A DNA stretch of 64,000 nucleotides from Pseudomonadota bacterium (GTDB taxonomy: Bacteria; Pseudomonadota; Alphaproteobacteria; SP197). Positions within the stretch are counted from its first letter, which is position 1. Every line of letters begins with the position of its first letter. The translations under genes and the position numbers were made by a program. This document shows, in pieces, positions 27,601 to 34,448 of the stretch. Location: positions 62,001 through 126,000 of the forward strand of contig JBCCIS010000004.1 in assembly GCA_039028155.1 (NCBI GenBank), given 5' to 3'. The notes below the pieces were generated by a model that was not told the origin of the DNA, searched no databases, and saw only the letters and a list, made by a program, of their open reading frames with translations.

Positions 27601-28154
27601 GCCAGGACATCATTGGCATGAACGACGCCAGTTACGTCGTCCGACGTCAGGCCGGCGCTGGTGAGATCCTGTGCATCGAGAGCGGCCAGGTCGGCCTGCG
27701 GCATGAAGATCGCAATCGCCTGGCCGTTGTCGCGCTGCCGGGCGAACAACTGGCGCGAAAGCAACAGCTTCTCGGGGAGATGACCGACCGCCTCGACGGT
27801 CAGGTCGCGCGATACATCGCCCGTCAGCCAGGCAAGTGGCGCGGGATCACCGTGAGAACGCCGGGCCAAACAGTCCTGATCGGCCAGGGCATGGGCAATC
27901 AGAACGCCCAGCTTCCAACTGCCACCGGCATCGATCCGGTCGGACACGTCCATGCGCCAGGTTGGGTGATGGAAATGACGTTCAATGACGCCGGTCGGCT
28001 GGCGCACGAACCGGTGATACGAGGGGCTGATCGGCAAATCGACCTCAGACCCACCCAGACAGATCACCGAGTGCACCTCAGGATCTTCCTCGGTCAGATC
28101 GAGCACCTCGCTCGGCCCCGCCGTCGTGGCAACATAGATGCGGGTCGGTTCCAT
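24642..28154 (-). CDS. NACHT-type STAND NTPase with Lon-like N-terminal domain
   Basis: 1170 aa, cytoplasmic. Residues 60-155 resemble a Lon (S16) protease domain: GGSWKLGVLIAHAL with candidate nucleophile Ser79, then WLTGDVSRDLTVEAVGHLPEKLLLSRQLF with candidate Lys129, the order and spacing of Lon's Ser-Lys dyad. The NTPase follows: Walker A GEPGTGKS (255-262), Walker B VIIVDALDE (362-370) and MTGRP (399-403), typical of NACHT proteins. The remaining ~600 residues are helical, repeat-like and probably form a sensor or oligomerisation scaffold. The architecture matches conflict/signalling NTPases, and an exported caspase-like protease is encoded just upstream on the same strand, though separated by a terminator. 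No transmembrane segment is visible. Confidence 0.85.
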   Translation of the reverse strand: MEPTRIYVATTAGPSEVLDLTEEDPEVHSVICLGGSEVDLPISPSYHRFVRQPTGVIERHFHHPTWRMDVSDRIDAGGSWKLGVLIAHALADQDCLARRSHGDPAPLAWLTGDVSRDLTVEAVGHLPEKLLLSRQLFARQRDNGQAIAIFMPQADLAALDAQDLTSAGLTSDDVTGVVHANDVLAALGLPALETRKETIPTKRTALTQSTFGPPLDFAPLVMEKSRDFEGRAWFIDEITEWRDDRPGERGILILGEPGTGKSALAARLIGDDTTGRLSRDSGPAAYHFCQAATPVTTDTGQFIRSIASMVAQSRPDIAEALQDEGPAAFLTPEACRDDPSSALDFGLLPVLARVDTGPTPNVIIVDALDESFSGQGIVSIAELLAQRIDRFPPGWRLVMTGRPDPRLMRLFGSLRALRLDPQDTRNLEDLAAYVRRRLAAGSASGEIDALSRTICDASDGNFLYAQQVLDARARGVELVVVGDGLPQGLEGLYESFFSRLWPDGASYDHVARVLSVLLAALEPLTASQLFRIFALSNSAPPVAALEALGPFLRDRDRTLSIFHTSLSEWLSTDQRSSGRFWVDTEIGNKMLLDFCRQWRDVDDPYALRHIASHLARSGQPEELRDLLTSGDFLATKIDRLGSRFDVQSDFEELVGALLSQDRDDALPEVAMAETVQPGTAVVAAVLASGTNHQRACRIADMLFHAKAPAGDAAIGQLRMLNGQRSSIWLAQRLGHVELLKRAADCKSAAVRAAVVPHLYRLWLESPDTGWSLLEELGERIFGPTGLPRPRMLEVVGGVSLAMVSQHLDDRQAMARLRDLWRGWARDARDRPLTKLVGRRWTMSLIVPSLRLLLAQQPDYQPLNIKEMGAATELATTHKDARAAVIDCLDDASQTSGTIADVLADRSMPFDVILMLAAERALIVQGHRDLSGAMTALEQIHENGAPWFRQSVLYSGFHILRVAGPEGAAWLDRYMAMSRQTILGGRALFSTNSGTYRLVPHMAWTEVLADASGKQAEPGRMPALMSAALESGDAAFCERIVAASEVLSLGYHRHERALEVLRPVVGTTDAKLVEPMVGALANIRFHAETPVDAFLQSVGDDQLTQRVHAAAPTVKASDFPTWIDDMVIRLLVDRPDFRLEVVQALRRSADATSLREMLGQIVTWVVDLVAE

Positions 28155-28216
28155 CCGCGCCCCAGATAGCCTTGCGTCAAGGTTACCAGCGGTCAGCCGG
28201 GCGCGCGAGGAACATG

Positions 28217-28248
28217 AAAAACGCGGTGGACCGGCTGGTCCACCGCGT
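28217..28248 (-). terminator. Rho-independent terminator after the caspase gene
   Basis: ACGCGGTGGACC (28221-28232) pairs perfectly with GGTCCACCGCGT (28237-28248), loop of 4. On the minus strand it ends in a run of five T. It lies 20 bp past the caspase stop and separates that unit from the NACHT gene. Confidence 0.88.
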
Positions 28249-28268
28249 TAGCGCAACAATTGACGGGA

Positions 28269-29087
28269 CTAGAAGGGATAGTGCGGCTCCGGATCCGCCA
28301 AACCGCGAATATCCATCTTGGTGAAGGCGGTCTGCAGGTTGTTTTCCTTGAAAAGGACAGGAATAGGTTGGCCCGTGATCTCCTTGATGTCCTGCCAGGT
28401 AACACCGGCGGTGCGCATGGCGTAGGTCACGGAGTTCAGGAAACTCTTCGTGAAAGCCGAACCTTCGCCGACGACCGTCGACAGTTCACCGGGCGAGGCC
28501 GATGAAGCCACGAAGTAGCCCGTGGTGCTCTTGAAGAGATCCTTGTAGCTCCACTGCTCCTTTGAACCGTGGCCGTCGTCGCTCACTATCGTCGCACCGA
28601 CAACCGAATTTCTTAGGTCGCGATTGCAAGCGTCGGACAATGCGATAACCAGGCGCGGGGCACCGTTGTCGAGTCGCGACAGCACATCGCTATAGGGGAC
28701 GAGCTGGCCATTGACGTTCCATTCCGGCCATGGATCGCTCGACTTCAGGTCACGCTCGCCGTGGCCTGAATAGTAGAAGAACACGACGTCATCGGTGCCG
28801 GGTTTGATGTTGTTCAGCGCCTGATCGATGGACTTTGCCGTAAACGCGTTGCCGCTGATCGTCTGGAGCTTGAGGTCCATGTCGGTCTGCTTGGCGATGT
28901 CATCCAGCATCCGTGTGACGTTGCCGGCGTCGACACCGACGGAATAGCCGATGTGGGGGTCATTTGTGTCGGCCACGACAACGGCCCAAATGGTGTCTGC
29001 GCGGGCACTACCGTTCAACGCGATGAACAACATCGCGACCGCCAGGCCATAGATGAGTTTCGAGGTCAGATGCTTGTGTTTGATCAT
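28269..29087 (-). CDS. Exported caspase-like (peptidase C14) protein
   Basis: 272 aa. Signal peptide about 1-30 (LIYGLAVAMLFIALNGSARA). The catalytic dyad is His109 in VVFFYYSGHGER and Cys154 in LVIALSDACNRD. The fold continues to GYFVASSASPGELS and SAFTKSFLNSV, the usual active-site loop and last helix. Length fits a single p20/p10-like domain with no extra modules. The signal peptide places it in the periplasm, unusual for prokaryotic caspases that pair with cytoplasmic NTPases. It is probably co-transcribed with the HdeA-like gene upstream (29163-29477), separated by a small hairpin. Confidence 0.9.
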   Translation of the reverse strand: MIKHKHLTSKLIYGLAVAMLFIALNGSARADTIWAVVVADTNDPHIGYSVGVDAGNVTRMLDDIAKQTDMDLKLQTISGNAFTAKSIDQALNNIKPGTDDVVFFYYSGHGERDLKSSDPWPEWNVNGQLVPYSDVLSRLDNGAPRLVIALSDACNRDLRNSVVGATIVSDDGHGSKEQWSYKDLFKSTTGYFVASSASPGELSTVVGEGSAFTKSFLNSVTYAMRTAGVTWQDIKEITGQPIPVLFKENNLQTAFTKMDIRGLADPEPHYPF

Positions 29088-29124
29088 TGTCAGGGTCTCC
29101 TTGGTGTCGTTTTGGACCGGAATG

Positions 29125-29147
29125 CCGCGCCGAAGGGTCCGGCGCGG
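29125..29147 (-). other. Intercistronic hairpin CCGCGCC/GGCGCGG
   Basis: CCGCGCC (29125-29131) and GGCGCGG (29141-29147) form a 7-bp stem between the HdeA-like gene and the caspase gene. The same stem occurs at 30037-30057 between the two HdeA-like genes of the next unit, so it is a repeated element and may set relative expression of the two cistrons. Confidence 0.65.
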
Positions 29148-29162
29148 CTGTTCGGTTCGCGT

Positions 29163-29477
29163 TCAGGTTTTCTCGGGCGCGACAAACAGGTCAGAGAGGG
29201 GCTGGCGCGGGTCGTCTTGGCACGTTTCAACGATGACGCGGTGGTAGTCATCCAACCCATCGAACAGGACAACGAGGTTGGAGGACGCGTGGCTTAGATA
29301 GCCGTCCACCCAGAACAGGATGTTCTGTTGTGTTTCCGGGTGCGCGCTGAGGTACTGGTTGCAGCTGAAATCGCGCATGTCGACGCTCTCGGACGCCTGC
29401 CCTTCCGTAACGAGCGCGGCCGAAACGGCATGAGCAAAAACGAGAGCCGCAATGCAGGAAGTGAGTGTATTGAACAT
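29163..29477 (-). CDS. HdeA-like small secreted protein, copy 1
   Basis: 104 aa. Signal peptide to about residue 27 (ALVFAHAVSAALVTEGQASE). The mature part has the HdeA pattern: FSCNQYL with the first Cys, then ILFWVDGYLSHASSNLVV, and a second Cys in VETCQDD. HdeA is a periplasmic acid-stress chaperone with one disulfide, but HdeA-fold proteins vary in role. ATG 29477 is preceded by GGAGATCAGC. Promoter element C (29556-29583) lies 79 bp upstream. It is followed by the caspase gene in the same unit. Confidence 0.8.
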   Translation of the reverse strand: MFNTLTSCIAALVFAHAVSAALVTEGQASESVDMRDFSCNQYLSAHPETQQNILFWVDGYLSHASSNLVVLFDGLDDYHRVIVETCQDDPRQPLSDLFVAPEKT

Positions 29478-29555
29478 GCTGATCTCCACGAAGTAAGGGT
29501 TGGACCGGTTGTTTCGGAGGCTAGGCTTTCGGCCGTTCGTGGCCCCTTACTGGTG

Positions 29556-29583
29556 GTGATGCAGGGCCCAGGGAGATTTTTTG
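29556..29583 (-). promoter_or_regulatory. Shared promoter element, unit 1
   Basis: On the minus strand: CAAAAAA, 10 bp, CCCTGCATCAC. The same two blocks with the same spacing occur at 30459-30487, 30929-30956 and 33876-33902. No ordinary -35/-10 pair is evident, so an alternative sigma factor or an activator site are both possible. Confidence 0.65.
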
Positions 29584-29611
29584 ACCGGACCAGATACTTT
29601 CTCTGGCCGGG

Positions 29612-29649
29612 AAAAAAAGCCGCGGCAAACCAGGATGGTTTGCCGCGGC
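29612..29649 (-). terminator. Rho-independent terminator after HdeA-like copy 2
   Basis: A perfect 14-bp stem (GCCGCGGCAAACCA at 29619-29632 with its complement at 29636-29649) and a loop of three. Seven T follow on the minus strand. It begins about 27 bp beyond the stop of the gene at 29676. Confidence 0.9.
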
Positions 29650-29675
29650 CAGGGCCTGAAAGGAGACGACATTGA

Positions 29676-29987
29676 TCAGCTGTCGTAGGCCTCGTTCACG
29701 ATGTCGACCACCGAGTCAGCCGGACGATCCCGGCAGATGTCATGGAGGTCGTTGATGTTGAACCCGATGGTCTCGAAGTCGATGACCAGGTTCGCGGTCT
29801 TGTGGCTCAAATAGCCATCGATCCAGAACACGATGTAGGACTGGTCATCAGTCGACAGACTGACATAGTCGCCGCAGGAGAATGCGGCCATATCGAGTGA
29901 GTCACTGGCCTGGGCGGAAATCGCGGCGCCGGACACGACGCTGGCAAGTCCGATCGCAGCAATTGTGTTGGTGAGTTTGTTGAACAT
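29676..29987 (-). CDS. HdeA-like small secreted protein, copy 2
   Basis: 103 aa, paralogous to the genes at 29163 and 30073. Signal peptide ending near GAAISAQASD; mature FSCGDYVSL, then YIVFWIDGYLSHKTANLVID and ICRDRP with the second Cys. It begins FNKLTN, like FNTLTS in copy 1. A strong terminator follows it. It has no copy of the shared promoter element and is probably expressed from the unit that begins with copy 3, across an 85-bp gap holding a small hairpin. Confidence 0.82.
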   Translation of the reverse strand: MFNKLTNTIAAIGLASVVSGAAISAQASDSLDMAAFSCGDYVSLSTDDQSYIVFWIDGYLSHKTANLVIDFETIGFNINDLHDICRDRPADSVVDIVNEAYDS

Positions 29988-30036
29988 GTTGAGCTCCTGG
30001 TTGGTCAGGTGTTGATACCTCGTGGGTCAGGGAGCA

Positions 30037-30057
30037 CCGCGCCCCTGAAAGGCGCGG
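30037..30057 (-). other. Intercistronic hairpin CCGCGCC/GGCGCGG (second occurrence)
   Basis: CCGCGCC (30037-30043) and GGCGCGG (30051-30057), the same stem as at 29125-29147, here between HdeA-like copies 3 and 2. Confidence 0.6.
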
Positions 30058-30072
30058 CGCGTTCCTGGCGTG

Positions 30073-30387
30073 CTACTCGGGCAGGCCCGACAGCAGCACA
30101 TCGATAACCGGCGCACTCGGCTGGTCCGCACACGCTATTTCGACGTACGCGTGGTTCTTCGTCATCGCGGCTGATGAAATAACCAGATCCGAGGTCTTGT
30201 GGCTGAGGTAGCCGTCGATCCACAGAAGCACCAGATCCTGGTCTTCGATGGAGGCATTCAAGTAGTCCGAGCAGCTGTAGGCGCCCATATCGACGGTCTC
30301 CGCCGCTTGGCTGGAGGCCACAAAGCCGGTGGACAGGACGCCGGCGACACCGGCGATGGCGACGAAGGATGAGATCATTTTCGACAT
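30073..30387 (-). CDS. HdeA-like small secreted protein, copy 3
   Basis: 104 aa. ATG 30387 follows TGGAGTATCTC. Signal peptide ends near SSQAAETV. The mature protein has YSCSDYLNA (first Cys), then LVLLWIDGYLSHKTSDLVI and IACADQP (second Cys), close to copy 2. Upstream lies promoter element B at 72 bp. The leader between element and start is clearly homologous to that of the gene at 30621, including a GAGGAAACCCTC hairpin, so the promoter regions were duplicated along with the genes. Confidence 0.82.
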   Translation of the reverse strand: MSKMISSFVAIAGVAGVLSTGFVASSQAAETVDMGAYSCSDYLNASIEDQDLVLLWIDGYLSHKTSDLVISSAAMTKNHAYVEIACADQPSAPVIDVLLSGLPE

Positions 30388-30458
30388 GAGATACTCCACT
30401 AAGGTGCGGTTGAAGGAGCCGCTTGCGCGGCGGATAGAGGGTTTCCTCTCCTGATTGG

Positions 30459-30487
30459 GTGATGCATGGGTTAGCGATGTTTTTTTG
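30459..30487 (-). promoter_or_regulatory. Shared promoter element, unit 2
   Basis: Minus strand: CAAAAAA, 10 bp, CCCATGCATCAC, one extra base in the second block compared with the other copies. It lies 72 bp upstream of the ATG at 30387. Confidence 0.62.
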
Positions 30488-30537
30488 CTGCCGGACCGTG
30501 ACGCCCAAAGAGATTGGTCGTTTTGAGCCAGCCGCGC

Positions 30538-30570
30538 CGAAGCTGCGGCGGACCGGACGATCCACCGCAG
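30538..30570 (-). terminator. Stem-loop downstream of the small secreted protein at 30621
   Basis: GCTGCGG... and its near complement flank an 8-base loop. The stem is long and GC-rich but has no following T-run, so it is a possible terminator only. Confidence 0.4.
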
Positions 30571-30620
30571 CTCCTGAAGCGAGGCAGGACGAGCAAGGGA
30601 TGTAGCGGGCCCCAACGACA

Positions 30621-30857
30621 TTACTTCTGGTCGGGTATGGTCACGAGATCCGGGGCGGCATCCTCGAGAATCTCCAGGATGCAGTCGGATCCTGATCCCG
30701 TGTCGTGGGAAAGAACGACCTGCACCGGATCCGTCAGGATGCTGCCGAGCGCTGCATCGAGGGCGCTGCCTGAGGCAGCATGGGCCGCCTGAGTCGAAGC
30801 GACAATCGAAAGGGCCAGGGCACCGGCTGTAACAAAGGTGGTCAGTTTGTTCGACAT
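30621..30857 (-). CDS. Small secreted protein of unknown function
   Basis: 78 aa. Signal peptide ALALSIVASTQAAHAASG, then only about 50 mature residues: LDAALGSILTDPVQVVLSHD, followed by SDCILEILEDAAPDL. One Cys only, and no HdeA WxDGYL motif, so it is not an HdeA copy. Its N-terminus (MSNKLTTF) and its promoter leader nevertheless resemble those of its HdeA-like neighbours. GTGGAGCGTCCG precedes the ATG. Promoter element A lies 72 bp upstream. It is probably its own transcription unit. Confidence 0.72.
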   Translation of the reverse strand: MSNKLTTFVTAGALALSIVASTQAAHAASGSALDAALGSILTDPVQVVLSHDTGSGSDCILEILEDAAPDLVTIPDQK

Positions 30858-30928
30858 CGGACGCTCCACTGTGATCTCGGTTGTGATCCGCCGGGGCGGC
30901 GGAAAGAGGGGTTTCCCCCTTGATCGCA

Positions 30929-30956
30929 GTGATGCAGGGGCCGGAACGTTTCTTTG
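30929..30956 (-). promoter_or_regulatory. Shared promoter element, unit 3
   Basis: Minus strand: CAAAGAA, 10 bp, CCCTGCATCAC. One substitution in the first block. Upstream of the small secreted protein gene. Confidence 0.62.
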
Positions 30957-30988
30957 GGCCGGCCCCAAAAAGGATTCTTAGAACACTT

Positions 30989-31681
30989 CTAAATAGGCTT
31001 GAAAATGAAGGCGTGGTGCGGGATTGCACCAATTGTGGCGGGCGGAAAAATCCTCCAAATGGCGACCTGGCGCTCAACCCTGAGGCCCAATCCGGCGAGC
31101 AACGCCACCCATTGACAAGCCGTGCGGTAGTGATGCGGGCTGGACGCGGACTCCCGGTTCAGGCGGCGATCGGCCACGACCGTTCTGGCCGTTTCCCGCC
31201 CGCCGTCGGGTGTATCCTCCAGCAGGATGAGCCTGCCGCCGGGCCGCAGCACGCGCCGTGCCTCCCTCAGAACTGCCAGCTGATCAGCTGGCACCAAGTG
31301 GTGCAGCACAAACGCGATCAAAGCCGCGTCCATCGCGCCATCGGCCAGTGGCAGCGCCGAACCGTCTGCTACAACGTGACGGAATCGATCCCCGGCTGTC
31401 GCGGCCAGACGGCGACCGGTTCTGCGCGCGGGGTACCATGCGGTATCGATGGCCAGACAGGAAAGGCCGGGGCGACATGCCAACAGGGCCTCGCTGAGAT
31501 GGCAGGTTCCCGCGCCGATGTCGACAAAGCTTCCGCGCGCCGGCAGGGCGTCCAGCAGTTTCGATTTGGTGACAATGTCCTGTGCTCGACGCCTCAGGAT
31601 AACGTCGACCGGCCACAGCTCGACTGCGTACTGTTGCCAGTTGGGCGGTGCGTGGCCCATGGTCGCGGCAGCATCACACAT
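30989..31681 (-). CDS. Class I SAM-dependent methyltransferase
   Basis: 230 aa. Motif I is VDIGAGTCHLSEAL (53-66), the acidic residue ending the second strand lies in LAIDTAWYP, then VVADGSALPLADGAMDAALI and VLHHLVPADQLAVLREARRVLRPGGRLILLED. This is a small UbiE/Methyltransf_11-type enzyme; the methyl acceptor is unknown. ATG 31681 lies 16 bp after the stop of the preceding unknown gene. It is the last gene of a three-gene unit under the shared promoter element at 33876-33902, which ties it to the secreted-protein/caspase regulon. Confidence 0.82.
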   Translation of the reverse strand: MCDAAATMGHAPPNWQQYAVELWPVDVILRRRAQDIVTKSKLLDALPARGSFVDIGAGTCHLSEALLACRPGLSCLAIDTAWYPARRTGRRLAATAGDRFRHVVADGSALPLADGAMDAALIAFVLHHLVPADQLAVLREARRVLRPGGRLILLEDTPDGGRETARTVVADRRLNRESASSPHHYRTACQWVALLAGLGLRVERQVAIWRIFPPATIGAIPHHAFIFKPI

Positions 31682-31697
31682 CGCACCGTACGCAATC

Positions 31698-32222
31698 CTA
31701 GAGCAGGAAGAGCTCTGTCGCCGGATCCCGCAGCGCCCCGACCAATGGCGCATCCGCGGCGATACGGAATTGCATTTGACCATCGGTAGCTTCGGGCAGC
31801 GCGTGGCGGAGCGTGCCGGCAAAGAGCCAGGACGGCGTAGTCCCCTCAAGCCGGTCGAACGTGATGATGACCCAGACTTGATCAGGCGTCTTGCGCACCT
31901 CGCGAAGACGCAACGACCATCCGTCGCCGTAACGCCGGTCAAGCGCGGCGCGGTCCGCAGCGGCCGCGGCCATCGGCGCTGAGTAAACGGCAAGGTTCTG
32001 CATCAGCCTGCGCCAATCGGCGGCAAGGCCGGGGTTGTCGGCCAGCGCCGCGGCCGTGGCGCTGTCGGCGGACTGGGGATCCGTCGCATAGCGGTAAAGA
32101 TCCCCAAAGCCGATTGAAGAAGAATGCGCACGCTTGGCGATATCGAGCGACTCCAACAATTCGCCCGCCGTCGCGACGGCCTCAGCCAGCCGCCAAGCGT
32201 ATGGTTTGTCAGCTGGCGGCAT
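31698..32222 (-). CDS. Conserved-looking hypothetical protein
   Basis: 174 aa, no signal peptide or membrane helix. Helical N-terminal half (AWRLAEAVATAGELLESLDI), strand-rich C-terminal half (LRLREVRKTPDQVWVIITFD and QMQFRIAADAPLVGALRD). No family recognised. Start 32222 has GGGAGCG upstream and overlaps the end of the preceding gene by 14 bp, indicating translational coupling. It is the middle gene of the unit that ends with the methyltransferase. Confidence 0.72.
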   Translation of the reverse strand: MPPADKPYAWRLAEAVATAGELLESLDIAKRAHSSSIGFGDLYRYATDPQSADSATAAALADNPGLAADWRRLMQNLAVYSAPMAAAAADRAALDRRYGDGWSLRLREVRKTPDQVWVIITFDRLEGTTPSWLFAGTLRHALPEATDGQMQFRIAADAPLVGALRDPATELFLL

Positions 32223-33831
32223 GGCTTTCGCTCCCATAGATCGCAGTAAACTGGGCGGCGAAAACACCTTGGTCGCGGTCGAACTGATCACTCCATGTGT
32301 CGTGGTCGGTGTCGGCAAACGCCACGCTGATGTGGTGCGCAAGCTTGTTCAAGTTTGCCAGCACGGGGCCGGCTTCTTGAAACGCGTCCAGCGTCGATTC
32401 GTTCTGGGTATCGGCGGTGAATCCCCGGCGATTGACACGGCGATGGGCCTTGCGTGCCGTCGCCACGATATCGGCAACGTCCCCGCCAATGTCGTCCGGA
32501 TTGGTCCGCAGAAGTTTCAGGAACTGACTGACTGGATCAGCCGTGGGAAAGGCAACGACCCCGTCAGGCAGGTCCTGCTGGGCGGGCATGGCACCGGAGA
32601 GGTCAATGTCGGGCCGGAGCGCCAGGATCAAATCGGCCACGCCGGCATGCTCTGCCTCGACCAAGACATGAAGCGCGGCCCAGACGACCAAGTCGATCTG
32701 GCCGGCAAGGTCCCGGACGGCAGCGATCCTGGCGGCGTAGTCGTCTTTCATTGTCCTGTCCCAATCACTGCGCCGGCGGATCGCCTCAGTGATGCGCAAC
32801 TGGTGATCGCCGAACACCGCGTCGCGTAGGTAGGACAGCCGCAGGTCCGGCATTACGCGGACGACCCGGACCTGGTTCGAGAGCGCGTCCAGCTCTTTTT
32901 GGGTCAAGAATTTGACCGCATCCAGCGGCGGTTGCGTTAGCGCGTCAAGAGCACTGGTCTCCGCATCCACAACGGTCAAGATGTCTTCGACGTCGGCGGG
33001 ATTAACTTCACCAGCCTCACGGTCCTCACCAATCGACACGGCGTGCTCCACGCCCGACCACTCGCGTGCTGCGGTCAGTGCCGCATCGACACGTACGAAA
33101 CCGCGAAAGACGCTGCGATAGGTCTTGAAACCTTCACCGGCATCATCATCGCGAAGGGACCACGCAAGCCAAAAGCTCAAGATCGTCTCATCCTGGACGG
33201 CAGCCTCGTCGCGCTCCGACAGATGATCCATCATGGCCTTGACGCGGTTTTGCGCGTGGCCGCTCTCCAGGCGTGGCTGCAGGTACCCATTGAGCTCGCG
33301 CGACAGGGCGTTGGCGACGTCGGCCACCGCGCGCCAGCGCGGCGGCTGGTGCAACAATCCGGCAACATGGGTATCGAAGGCCTCATAACCCAATGCCGTC
33401 AGAAGAAATTCGGCAAGGGCGGTCAAAACAGGCATGCGCGAATAGGCGACGCGGAACACGTCGGTGTCGGTCGCGACCTCGGCCGCATCGTGATGCAGGG
33501 TCACCGGGCCGCCGGCAAAACAGCCGGTACGTTCGGCTTGGCGCAGCAAGCCATGAAGAACACCCGGCAAGGCAGGTTCCGGGTTCCACAGCAATGTCTC
33601 GTAACGTCCGCCGCGTTGGTCGCAGCGCGCCGCGATGATCAGAAGGAAACACAGTTCAAGCAGGGGTTTGCCGTAGGCACGGCTGACGATCATGCGGTTA
33701 AGGGCACGACATGTCTTGGGTCCGAACTTCGGGCCATCCCCGGCCGTCGCATCCTCGACCGTCTTGATCGCGGCAATCAAATCGGCGCCCGCAGCGCTTT
33801 CGAACAGCTTGAAGGATGAGACCATGACCAT
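32209..33831 (-). CDS. Large helical protein of unknown function
   Basis: About 540 aa from ATG 33831 (33825 is also possible). The protein looks almost entirely alpha-helical and soluble, with no signal peptide, no nucleotide-binding loop and no recognisable catalytic motif. Segments include FGPKTCRALNRMIVSRAYGK, HAQNRVKAMMDHLSERDEAA and IDLVVWAALHVLVEAEHAGV. It leads a coupled three-gene unit and carries the shared promoter element 45 bp upstream. Its role should be read with the HdeA-like, caspase and NACHT genes. No family assigned. Confidence 0.72.
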   Translation of the reverse strand: MVMVSSFKLFESAAGADLIAAIKTVEDATAGDGPKFGPKTCRALNRMIVSRAYGKPLLELCFLLIIAARCDQRGGRYETLLWNPEPALPGVLHGLLRQAERTGCFAGGPVTLHHDAAEVATDTDVFRVAYSRMPVLTALAEFLLTALGYEAFDTHVAGLLHQPPRWRAVADVANALSRELNGYLQPRLESGHAQNRVKAMMDHLSERDEAAVQDETILSFWLAWSLRDDDAGEGFKTYRSVFRGFVRVDAALTAAREWSGVEHAVSIGEDREAGEVNPADVEDILTVVDAETSALDALTQPPLDAVKFLTQKELDALSNQVRVVRVMPDLRLSYLRDAVFGDHQLRITEAIRRRSDWDRTMKDDYAARIAAVRDLAGQIDLVVWAALHVLVEAEHAGVADLILALRPDIDLSGAMPAQQDLPDGVVAFPTADPVSQFLKLLRTNPDDIGGDVADIVATARKAHRRVNRRGFTADTQNESTLDAFQEAGPVLANLNKLAHHISVAFADTDHDTWSDQFDRDQGVFAAQFTAIYGSESHAAS

Positions 33832-33875
33832 CACTCGATCTGACTCCAACTGTATCACATTGGTTCTGCCGGTAA

Positions 33876-33902
33876 CCATGCAGGGTACAGAGCGGTTTTT
33901 TG
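33876..33902 (-). promoter_or_regulatory. Shared promoter element, unit 4
   Basis: Minus strand: CAAAAAA, 10 bp, CCCTGCATGGT. Identical to unit 1 through CCCTGCAT and then diverging. It stands closer to the start codon (45 bp) than in the other units (72-79 bp). Confidence 0.6.
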
Positions 33903-34054
33903 TCAGCGGGCAGCGCTATCAACCGAATTGGTCGGTCGACCACCCTGCCCTATGCTGCCATAGTGCGTGTCGCGCGGATCTCTAGGCCAAGCGTTTCGCC
34001 GGAGCGCTTCAGAAACGGAAGTTGAAGAGAATGCCGTATCTTGTCTGTCACTGC
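33903..34054. other. Intergenic stretch before repeat copy 3
   Basis: No gene supported. It separates the regulon island from the direct repeat that precedes the RiPP cluster. Confidence 0.4.
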
Positions 34055-34174
34055 TCGGCACGTGGACGTCTTGTCGGCGTCCCATAATCTGCATTATGGA
34101 AAGTGGTGGTGCGGGCAGTCTGGTGCGAACCTGTCTCTGCCGATACCTCCCTGTTAACAGGGAAAGTACAGGGA
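34055..34174 (+). repeat. Dispersed repeat, copy 3, with 5' extension shared with copy 4
   Basis: Starts TCGGCACGTGGACGTCTTGT (34055 on), then the perfect small inverted repeat CATAAT-CTGC-ATTATG and the common body, with the palindrome TCCCTGTTAACAGGGA. The 5' extension of about 28 bp is shared only with copy 4 (48031-48154), with one mismatch. Confidence 0.9.
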
Positions 34175-34448
34175 CTTTCGCCGCTATCTGAGCGTTCAGG
34201 CCGTCTTCAAGAATTGAAACAAACAGAGTTTCAAGGCGTCTTTCAGGAACCCCTTAGCGCAACGAGAGGGAGTTTGGCGAACCAGCAAAGGACGCCGGCG
34301 AATTCACAGCAACCAAGTCAGCAGCTTCATATCGAGGGCAAGACTTGATCGAGGGCGAGACCTGCTTGCCAATTCTACCTCTTTCGGCTCGATTTCTGAC
34401 AGACGTCAGCTGTCGTGAAGGAGAAAGCCACTCAATTTGTCCGAATGC
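34175..34448. other. Repeat-flanking non-coding stretch
   Basis: Contains a direct repetition of gagggcaagacttgatcgag-like words (34336-34356). No gene supported. Confidence 0.4.

Noticed and set aside
27189..28169. 326-codon plus-strand open frame
   Set aside because: Opposite the NACHT N-terminal and NTPase domains, which carry clear motifs on the minus strand.
31682..31993. N-terminal extension of the methyltransferase frame to 31993
   Set aside because: It overlaps the coupled 174-aa gene in another frame and its sequence is Arg-rich noise; the methyltransferase fold starts after ATG 31681.
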